NCBI RefSeq assembly: GCF_020164485.1
Contig: NZ_JAIQZA010000007.1
Location: 62,001-126,000, forward strand
DNA from: Salegentibacter tibetensis
Lineage (GTDB): Bacteria > Bacteroidota > Bacteroidia > Flavobacteriales > Flavobacteriaceae
Direction of reading: 5' to 3'
Length of the DNA: 64,000 bases
In this document: positions 17,307 through 24,541 of the stretch, in pieces
Layout: the number at the start of each line of letters is the position of its first letter
Numbering within the stretch: the first letter of the stretch is position 1
Made by a program: the position numbers and the translations under genes
The notes under the pieces: generated by a model
The model's database searches: none
What the model was told of the DNA's origin: nothing
Seen by the model: the letters and a program-made list of their open reading frames with translations, nothing else

Positions 17307-18668
17307 TTAATAACTATCATACTCTCCACAAGAGATAATAGATCCGTCTGCATCGTCATGTAAATTAACAGTTCGGTCAGCCAAATTACCCAGATCGGCT
17401 ATATCATCTGCTGATACAGTCCAGGTTCTTGAATAATAAAGTGCACCGCTTCCATCAGACTGAGGGTAAGAACCATCCATTAGATTAAGTGGCCAAACAA
17501 CTCCTCCTGCATCCGCACAATATGCATTTTCATGGATATGTTGCGGTGTAGTGGCATTAGATTCCATATAGGGCACCCAGGTTTGAGCAGTTAACTGATT
17601 TCCTACTAAACTTAGGTAAGAGAATCCGAAAGCATCTGTGTCACCTACTTCATATAAACAGGCCTTATACCTTTTAGTAGTTACCCTAGGATCAGTGAAT
17701 GGTGGAGGGTTATCGTCACCACAGCCGTAGCTAAAGTGGTAATAATCCATAGCTCCGGTTTCTTCGTTGTAGAACATTCTGATTTCATCATCAGTAATTG
17801 AACCTGAAAGAACTATTTCACCTGCCTCGTCTGAGCTATACTCAGTGGTATTTTCAAGAGTAATTTCAAAATAGTAAGTATCTACCCCGTCAGTGTCAGG
17901 AAGGAAGAAACATAAAGGATCAGAATAATAATCACCGGTTCCTTCATCCATTGTTACATCATTCATTACATCTGTATACAGTTGATCTCCTGTATTATCA
18001 GATCCAGACCATACATTCACACTGTATCCTGCAACATAATGTCTACCGTCTTCTGAAGGACAGAAGTTTCCAAATAAACAGAACTTAATAAGTGGTGTTG
18101 GTACAAGATCGAAGAATTGATAACCATATAGATTTACATCACGGTCGTCAAAACATAGAACCTCTACGTCGACATATTTCTTAGAACCTGCGCGTAGATC
18201 GAAATTTAGAGGTAATGCATTGTTAACAAAGTTCTGATACTCACTTCCTACCTTTGGCGCAACCCAAATTGGCATGGTACTTTCACCCGGCTCTACAGCA
18301 TACACCCAAAAATCGGTTAGACTTACGGATGTAGTGGTTTGATTTGCAGGGATTGGTATTGCCAGGTCTTCATCATAGTCGGTAAAATAAGTAGTTCCAT
18401 CAAAATTAATAGGCACTACTACATCTTCTTCTCCCATATCATGGGTAAGAATAACCCTTGCGTACATTGGCGCATCTTCAGAACACTCGGGTATGCTTTG
18501 TTTTAAAGCATCCTGGTTCCTAATAAAGTCATTTAAAACCGCTCCTAATGAAATGGCAGCCATTTCATCGCCCACCTGGGGCTCACCAGCAGTTTCATCC
18601 TTACTACAGGAGGCAAAAAGCATCGCTACTATCGCGATACCTGTAAAGTAATTTCTAAAGTTTTTCAT
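17307..18668 (-). CDS. Lipoprotein of unknown function, trio member 3
   Basis: 453 residues, lipoprotein signal ending at Cys21 (MLFASC). The shared domain is well preserved: TDYDEDLAIPIPANQTTTSV, PIWVAPKVGSEYQ, GSKKYVDVEVLCFDDRDVNL, YGYQFFDLVP, then a Cys-rich GNFCPSEDGRHY motif. It lacks the repeat linker of members 1 and 2; a C-terminal region of about 130 residues (from about 325) follows directly and contains four Cys. It is the first gene of the trio in the direction of transcription and lies 224 bp downstream of the LuxR-type regulator. That spacer holds inverted repeats suited to an operator and a leader hairpin. Function not recognised. Confidence 0.8.
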   Translation of the reverse strand: MKNFRNYFTGIAIVAMLFASCSKDETAGEPQVGDEMAAISLGAVLNDFIRNQDALKQSIPECSEDAPMYARVILTHDMGEEDVVVPINFDGTTYFTDYDEDLAIPIPANQTTTSVSLTDFWVYAVEPGESTMPIWVAPKVGSEYQNFVNNALPLNFDLRAGSKKYVDVEVLCFDDRDVNLYGYQFFDLVPTPLIKFCLFGNFCPSEDGRHYVAGYSVNVWSGSDNTGDQLYTDVMNDVTMDEGTGDYYSDPLCFFLPDTDGVDTYYFEITLENTTEYSSDEAGEIVLSGSITDDEIRMFYNEETGAMDYYHFSYGCGDDNPPPFTDPRVTTKRYKACLYEVGDTDAFGFSYLSLVGNQLTAQTWVPYMESNATTPQHIHENAYCADAGGVVWPLNLMDGSYPQSDGSGALYYSRTWTVSADDIADLGNLADRTVNLHDDADGSIISCGEYDSY

Positions 18669-18774
18669 AACTCGAACGTTTTTAATTAAAATATTTAAGA
18701 ATGGTTAATAAAATATATACAGAGTCTTATTAAAGACTATTGTACTCAAGTTTTTAAGTAAGGTTGGGGGCCTA

Positions 18775-18803
18775 AAAAGTAGTGAAGTGGGGTGACTACT
18801 TTT
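18775..18803 (-). promoter_or_regulatory. Leader hairpin or attenuator ahead of the lipoprotein trio
   Basis: AAAAGTAGT (18775-18783) and ACTACTTTT (18795-18803) are perfect inverted copies around GAAGTGGGGTG. On the minus strand the stem ends in five T, so in the leader of trio member 3 it could act as an attenuator. Its loop contains the TAGTCACCCC 10-mer also found at 14061-14070. Confidence 0.45.
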
Positions 18804-18851
18804 GGATAAAAATTCTAGTATAAATGTAGGTCAATTCTCTCCTATAAAGCT

Positions 18852-18871
18852 ATAGGGGTTTTCTCCCCTAT
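18852..18871. promoter_or_regulatory. Candidate operator: ATAGGGG-N6-CCCCTAT palindrome
   Basis: A 7-bp perfect inverted repeat with a 6-base centre (TTTTCT), the symmetry expected for a dimeric LuxR/NarL-type regulator. It lies 22 bp past the end of the regulator gene and about 180 bp ahead of trio member 3. About 32 bp further in the direction of the trio, the minus strand reads TTTATACTAGAAT, a possible promoter core. Related half-sites occur at 12466-12480 and 20152-20166. It could instead be the end of the regulator transcript, though it lacks a T tract. Confidence 0.5.
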
Positions 18872-18892
18872 TTAACCGAAAATGCTATTTTT

Positions 18893-19909
18893 TTACACTT
18901 TTTGATAATCTATAAGATCATGGCTTATTGCATATATGATACTTTCCAGTATAGTATCGGAGTTTGTGCGCTTAATAATATTTGAACGGTGTTTTTCTAT
19001 CGTTTTAGGTGAGATAAATAATGCTTCAGATATATCTTTGGTCTTATATCCTTTTATAAGGAGTTCGATAATTTCCTTCTCTCTATTAGTAAATTTAAAT
19101 TCTGTGAGTTGACTATTCTCCTTAAAACATTCCTCAACATCTTCAGAAGAAGTACCTATATTATGATTAATCACCTCATTTTCTTCCACAAAGTCTATAA
19201 ACATGACAAACTGATGTCCGAAATTTTTATTTAATTTAGAAAAATTAATTTGCGCATTTCTTACCTTATCATTCCTTAATAGTAAGGTAGTTTTTGTAGC
19301 AGCTTTAATATGCTTGCCGCGAGCAAAATTTCTCAAACTGTCTTTTACTTTTTGCACGTTCTCGCACTTCACAAAATCTGTGAGTTTCAAGCCTTTATTA
19401 TCAGTGACCCTAAAACTTTGTTTGAAAGCATCATTCATTGCCACGATTTCATTTTGATCCAGCAATAAAACTGGTTTTGAAATAAGATTGAACATTCCCA
19501 TAAAAGCATCTTTCCAGAAGTTGGAAAGGGAACGATTGGTATAAACCATTTTGATGATTTTTCCGCAGAGGGCCTCTAAAGTAGGGGAATAAACAAACTC
19601 ATCTACCACTTTTCTAAACCTGCTTTCGGCCTCAGCCCGAAAGCGCTCTTCAGCGTAAACCACAAGCCAGGCTTTCGTAAGAAAATGATTGGATTTAAAA
19701 TTGGCGATATTCTTAAAATTCCTACCCGATCTAAAAGAAGAATAATCTAAAAGGATTACATCGGGTAATAAATTGAGGGCTATGTTAAAGCCGGTGTGTA
19801 AAGAATTTGCATGGGTCATTTCAAATTGCATACTAACCCCCTCCTGAACACAGTCTACCATACTTTGTTTGTTGGTAATAAGCAATAATTGCTTTTTATC
19901 TGTTATCAT
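18893..19909 (-). CDS. PAS-containing LuxR-family transcriptional regulator
   Basis: 338 residues. The N-terminal 120 residues look like a receiver domain (LPDVILLDYSSF holds the Asp in the phosphoacceptor position), but the rest of the receiver signature is weak. A PAS-like domain covers about 135-240 (LISKPVLLLDQNEIVAMNDA). The C-terminal LuxR helix-turn-helix is clear: FTNREKEIIELLIKGYKTKD, then ISEALFISPKTIEKHRSNII. It lies directly upstream of the lipoprotein trio on the same strand, so it is the natural candidate regulator. No partner histidine kinase is present. A perfect 12-bp palindrome GGCTATATAGCC sits 16 bp before its ATG, suggesting feedback control. Confidence 0.85.
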   Translation of the reverse strand: MITDKKQLLLITNKQSMVDCVQEGVSMQFEMTHANSLHTGFNIALNLLPDVILLDYSSFRSGRNFKNIANFKSNHFLTKAWLVVYAEERFRAEAESRFRKVVDEFVYSPTLEALCGKIIKMVYTNRSLSNFWKDAFMGMFNLISKPVLLLDQNEIVAMNDAFKQSFRVTDNKGLKLTDFVKCENVQKVKDSLRNFARGKHIKAATKTTLLLRNDKVRNAQINFSKLNKNFGHQFVMFIDFVEENEVINHNIGTSSEDVEECFKENSQLTEFKFTNREKEIIELLIKGYKTKDISEALFISPKTIEKHRSNIIKRTNSDTILESIIYAISHDLIDYQKV

Positions 19910-20915
19910 ACTACAACAATTTTGCGGCTATATAGCCAGTTAGTAAAAAAAACGTGGAGTAAGTCCACAAGACATTAAATTGATAGATTCAAAACAGATC
20001 GATGTAAACATCAGAATGTTTTAAATCTCGCTTGGGGAACAAAAAAATAAAAGGGGCAAAATTGATGGGGGGTTAAAATATACCTTTAAAAATAGGTTGT
20101 AAGTTTCCGGGGGGTGGAAAATTTAAATTATGAAGATTTGGTCTATCAAATATAGGGGATTAACCTTAATTTTTACAAAAAAATAAAGTAATATTATACT
20201 GACATTCAAGCATATAAGACAATGATAAAAGTGCTTATAAATTCGATGACGTCAAATCTTTCTGGTATTAAAAAACCTCACATACTGTAAGTTATAACTA
20301 AGTAAATAATACTAATACCCGATAAAAAATGCAGGAAAATATACGATCACAAGATTACAAAGCCAAAAACCTTTATATCCTAAATCGACCTATTCCCTCA
20401 TTGAAAATTCTTAATATTATTGATTGAACGAATTTTGAGTTTAAAAAATTCCCAAAACGGGATTCAAAAACCCGAAGACAACTTCGAGGTTCTAACCGAC
20501 CATTAATGCCCCAAACGTTAACGGCCAATCATAAATTTTCAATCAAATAGTGATCAATTTTTCAGTAAAAGTCTAACTGGTATTTTCAGACCTGTACAAA
20601 AGGGAAGAGTAAATTTCTAAAAATTTCGTGGTTAATATAGAAAGTCGGAGGGTTCGAAGGTAAGACGTAGTGTAAATCAAGTTTAAATATTTTTGGTTGG
20701 TTAATAATAATCGAATATAGGGCCGAATTATAGAGGAAGTAATCATTGATGATTAATTAACGTGCATTTAACTGAGCTACTTTTGTTTTATTATCATTAA
20801 TTATAAAATTGATGCTTTCTTAATTTTGTACAAGTCGAACTTTTAACATTTAAACTTTAATCCATAATTAACACTAGCAGAAACTTCCTTTCTTTTTAGT
20901 TAGCAACACTTTAAG
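19910..20915. other. One-kilobase gene-free region with G-tract sites
   Basis: No gene longer than a few dozen codons was found on either strand, and no tRNA or known RNA fold was recognised. It contains the palindrome GGCTATATAGCC (19926-19937) and a cluster of G-tracts (GGGG at 20053, GGGGGG at 20068 and 20109). Next is ATAGGGGATTAACC (20152-20165), followed by ATACTGA and a 22-codon frame starting ATGATAAAAGTG at 20222. The base composition is very AT-rich. It may hold the regulator promoter, a small RNA and the uvrA promoter. Confidence 0.45.
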
Positions 20916-20923
20916 TACCTTTG
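20916..20923 (+). promoter_or_regulatory. Candidate -7 element (TACCTTTG) of uvrA
   Basis: TACCTTTG is an exact TAnnTTTG match and ends 17 bp before ATG 20941. The TTG at 20929 would lie at the transcription start, so 20941 is the better translation start. Confidence 0.6.
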
Positions 20924-20940
20924 CCCCCTTGATAAAAAAT

Positions 20941-23772
20941 ATGGCTAAAACCGAAGAATTTATAGAAGTATTAGGGGCTCGCGTCCATAATCTTAAAAAT
21001 ATAGATGTTAGTATTCCCAGGGAAAAACTAGTTGTGATTACCGGTCTTTCAGGATCCGGAAAATCTTCTCTGGCATTCGATACTATTTATGCCGAAGGCC
21101 AACGCCGTTACATAGAAACCTTTTCGGCTTATGCACGGCAGTTTTTAGGTGGCCTTGAACGTCCCGATGTAGATAAAATTGAAGGACTTTCTCCTGTTAT
21201 TGCTATAGAGCAAAAAACCACCAGTAAAAATCCGCGTAGTACAGTTGGCACTATTACAGAAATTTACGATTTCCTGCGTTTACTGTTTGCCCGGACGGGA
21301 GACGCCTATAGTTATGAGACCGGCGAGAAAATGGTTAGTTATACGGATAGCCAGATAAAGGATCTCATTTTAAAAGATTTTCAGGGTCAAAAAGTGAGTG
21401 TACTGGCCCCGGTTATAAAATCCAGAAAAGGACATTATCGCGAATTATTTGAGCAAATTGCCAAGCAGGGCTTTTTAAAAGCACGTGTAGACGGTGAAGT
21501 TCGAGACCTGGTTAAAGGGATGAAACTGGATCGATACAAGACGCACGATATAGAAATTGTTATTGATCGTTTAAAAATTGACGATAAAACCGATGCGCAA
21601 AGGCGTTTAGATGAAAGCATTAAAACCGCGATGTATCACGGAAGCGATACTCTCATAATCCTGGATCAGCAAACCGAAAAGGCACGTTACTTCAGTAGAA
21701 ATTTAATGTGTCCCACAACCGGGATTTCCTATCCAAACCCTGAACCTAACACCTTTTCTTTTAATTCCCCAAAAGGTGCTTGCCCAAGTTGTAATGGAAT
21801 TGGTACTCTCTACCAGGTGAATATTGATAAAATAATTCCCGATTACTCCAGGTCGATCAAGAACGGTGCTTTAGCTCCTCACGGACCTCAAAAGAAAAAC
21901 TGGGTATTTTCCCAGCTGGAATTAATTGCCGAAAGATGGGATTTTAAACTAACAGATCCCGTTTCTAAAATTCCCGATGCCGCGATGAAGTTTATTCTTC
22001 ACGGTGGCAAGGAAAGTTTCACTAAAGAATCTAAAAGCCTTGGAATAACCCGGGAGTTTAAGATCAATTTTGAAGGCGTAGCTACTTTTATTGAAAGCAC
22101 CTTTAATAATAATGATTCTACTTCACTAAGACGCTGGGCCAAAGAATATATGGACAAAGTTGATTGTCCCGATTGTGAGGGCAGCCGACTTAAAAAAGAA
22201 TCGCTTTATTTTAAAATAAACGATAAAAATATAGCTGAACTTTCTTTAATGGATATTGAGGATTTGGCTAAATGGTTTGTTGGCTTAGAAAAAAAACTAA
22301 GCGAAAAACAAAACCAGATTGCTTCTGAAGTTATTAAAGAGATAAGAACCAGAATTGGTTTTCTTGTAGATGTTGGCCTCACCTATCTTTCCCTTAATCG
22401 TGGTTCAAAATCCCTTTCGGGTGGTGAAGCACAGCGAATAAGGTTGGCTACACAAATTGGTTCTCAACTTGTTGGTGTTCTATATATTTTGGATGAACCC
22501 AGTATTGGTTTGCATCAGCGGGATAACGAGAAACTTATTAATTCCCTTATTTCCCTGCGGGACATCGGCAATTCTGTTATTGTAGTTGAACACGATAAAG
22601 ATATGATAGAACGTGCCGATTATGTTATAGACATTGGGCCGAGAGCAGGAAAGCACGGTGGAGAAATTATAAGCAAAGGAACTCCTTCAGAATTAAAAAA
22701 ACACGATACGCTTACCGCTTCCTATCTAAACGGAATGAAAGAAATTGAAGTTCCTAAAGAAAGAAGAAAAGGAAACGGGAAGAATATAGAACTTAAAGGA
22801 GCTACCGGAAATAATCTTAAAAATGTTTCGATTAAAATTCCTTTAGGGAAAATGATTGCGGTAACCGGTGTTTCAGGAAGTGGTAAATCGACACTGATTA
22901 ACGAAACCCTCTACCCTATTATGAACGCTCATTATTTTAATGGCGTTAAAGAACCAAAACCTTATAAAAGCATAAAAGGTCTTGATAATGCCGATAAGGT
23001 GATAGACATTAATCAGACCCCAATTGGCAGAACTCCTAGATCTAACCCGGCTACTTATACCGGCGTTTTTTCAGAGATCAGGAGTCTTTTTGCCAAAACA
23101 CCGGAGGCGCTTATTCGTGGCTATAAACCCGGGAGATTCAGTTTTAATGTAAAAGGCGGAAGATGCGAAACCTGCAGAGGTGGTGGACTAAGAGTGATAG
23201 AAATGAATTTTCTCCCCGATGTTTATGTAGAATGTGAAACCTGCCAGGGAAAACGCTTTAACCGCGAAACCTTGGAAATTCGTTACAAAGGAAAATCTAT
23301 TGCCGATGTTTTAGAAATGACTATTAATGAAGCTACGACCTTCTTCGAGCCTATTCCGAAGATATTCAGAAAGCTAAAAACCATTAAGGACGTTGGTTTA
23401 GGTTATATCACTTTAGGCCAGCAAAGCACCACGCTTTCAGGTGGAGAGGCTCAACGAATTAAACTGGCTACAGAACTTTCAAAACGCGATACCGGGAATA
23501 CTTTTTATATATTAGACGAACCAACCACCGGATTACACTTTGAAGATATTCGAGTATTAATGAATGTTTTAAACGACCTGACCAATAAAGGAAATACCGT
23601 CCTTATTATAGAACATAATATAGATGTTATAAAAATGGCCGACTATATTTTTGATATTGGCCCGGAAGGCGGAAAAAATGGCGGAAAAGTAATCGCTAAA
23701 GGTACCCCCGAGGAAGTGGCGAAATCTAAGAAAAGCTACACTGCTGAATTTCTTAAAAAAGAATTACACTAA
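20941..23772 (+). CDS. uvrA: Excinuclease ABC subunit A
   Basis: 943 residues from ATG 20941, normal UvrA length. Two ABC ATPase modules are complete. Walker A motifs GLSGSGKSS (near 32) and GVSGSGKST (near 640); signature motifs SLSGGEAQRIRLA and TLSGGEAQRIKLA; Walker B motifs YILDEPSIGL and YILDEPTTGL. The zinc-finger cysteines CPTTG...CPSCNGIG and CETCRGGG...CETCQGKR are present. UvrA recognises DNA damage in nucleotide excision repair and loads UvrB. The LOG-family gene follows 17 bp later and is probably co-transcribed. Only one uvr gene is in the window. Confidence 0.98.
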   Translation: MAKTEEFIEVLGARVHNLKNIDVSIPREKLVVITGLSGSGKSSLAFDTIYAEGQRRYIETFSAYARQFLGGLERPDVDKIEGLSPVIAIEQKTTSKNPRSTVGTITEIYDFLRLLFARTGDAYSYETGEKMVSYTDSQIKDLILKDFQGQKVSVLAPVIKSRKGHYRELFEQIAKQGFLKARVDGEVRDLVKGMKLDRYKTHDIEIVIDRLKIDDKTDAQRRLDESIKTAMYHGSDTLIILDQQTEKARYFSRNLMCPTTGISYPNPEPNTFSFNSPKGACPSCNGIGTLYQVNIDKIIPDYSRSIKNGALAPHGPQKKNWVFSQLELIAERWDFKLTDPVSKIPDAAMKFILHGGKESFTKESKSLGITREFKINFEGVATFIESTFNNNDSTSLRRWAKEYMDKVDCPDCEGSRLKKESLYFKINDKNIAELSLMDIEDLAKWFVGLEKKLSEKQNQIASEVIKEIRTRIGFLVDVGLTYLSLNRGSKSLSGGEAQRIRLATQIGSQLVGVLYILDEPSIGLHQRDNEKLINSLISLRDIGNSVIVVEHDKDMIERADYVIDIGPRAGKHGGEIISKGTPSELKKHDTLTASYLNGMKEIEVPKERRKGNGKNIELKGATGNNLKNVSIKIPLGKMIAVTGVSGSGKSTLINETLYPIMNAHYFNGVKEPKPYKSIKGLDNADKVIDINQTPIGRTPRSNPATYTGVFSEIRSLFAKTPEALIRGYKPGRFSFNVKGGRCETCRGGGLRVIEMNFLPDVYVECETCQGKRFNRETLEIRYKGKSIADVLEMTINEATTFFEPIPKIFRKLKTIKDVGLGYITLGQQSTTLSGGEAQRIKLATELSKRDTGNTFYILDEPTTGLHFEDIRVLMNVLNDLTNKGNTVLIIEHNIDVIKMADYIFDIGPEGGKNGGKVIAKGTPEEVAKSKKSYTAEFLKKELH

Positions 23773-23789
23773 AAATACTTATAAATAAA

Positions 23790-24479
23790 ATGAGGAACAA
23801 CCTTAAAAATAAAGCCTGGAACGAAATAAAAACTAATGATTCCTGGGCGATCTTTAAAATAATGGGCGAATTTGTTAATGGCTACGAAAAGCTAAGTCAA
23901 ATTGGTCCCTGCGTTTCAATATTCGGTTCAGCGAGAACCAAACCCGATCAAAAATATTACAAACTGGCCGAAAAGATTTCCAAGAAAATCGTTGAAAACG
24001 GATATGGTGTAATCACCGGAGGTGGCCCCGGAATTATGGAAGCCGGAAATAAAGGTGCCCATCTTGGGGGCGGAACTTCTGTAGGCCTAAACATAGATTT
24101 GCCTTTCGAGCAACACGATAATCCATACATAGACAACGACAAAAGTCTGGATTTCGATTACTTTTTTGTTAGAAAAGTAATGTTTGTGAAATACTCCCAG
24201 GGCTTTGTGGTAATGCCCGGCGGCTTTGGAACTTTAGATGAACTCTTTGAAGCAATCACATTAATTCAAACCCATAAAATTGATAAATTCCCTATTATAC
24301 TAGTAGGAAGAGATTTTTGGAGCGGACTTGTAGATTGGGTTCAAAAAACCCTGTTGGACGAGTTTCAAAATATTAGCGCTCCAGATATGGATCTGGTACA
24401 GGTTGTAGATACCGAAGATGAAGTTATTGAAATCCTAAACGAATTTTACGGAGAATATAATCTTAGTCCTAACTTTTAA
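23790..24479 (+). CDS. LOG-family protein (cytokinin-type nucleotide phosphoribohydrolase fold)
   Basis: 229 residues. The LOG signature is intact: GGGPGIMEAGNKGA near 76-89 and PGGFGTLDELFEA near 147-159, which form the nucleotide site with the catalytic Arg/Glu. Characterised members release ribose-5-phosphate from nucleoside 5'-monophosphates (cytokinin riboside monophosphates in plants and some bacteria; AMP and others in bacteria). The bacterial role is generally unclear. It follows uvrA at 17 bp. Confidence 0.9.
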   Translation: MRNNLKNKAWNEIKTNDSWAIFKIMGEFVNGYEKLSQIGPCVSIFGSARTKPDQKYYKLAEKISKKIVENGYGVITGGGPGIMEAGNKGAHLGGGTSVGLNIDLPFEQHDNPYIDNDKSLDFDYFFVRKVMFVKYSQGFVVMPGGFGTLDELFEAITLIQTHKIDKFPIILVGRDFWSGLVDWVQKTLLDEFQNISAPDMDLVQVVDTEDEVIEILNEFYGEYNLSPNF

Positions 24480-24541
24480 TTAAATCTTAAGTAGGGATGA
24501 AAACTTTGATTATATTTAGCTGAAATTCTGTGTTACGCTAA

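Noticed and set aside
19910-20915. tRNA, RNase P or other known structured RNA
   Set aside because: No cloverleaf, no conserved core and only short hairpins were found by eye in this AT-rich stretch.
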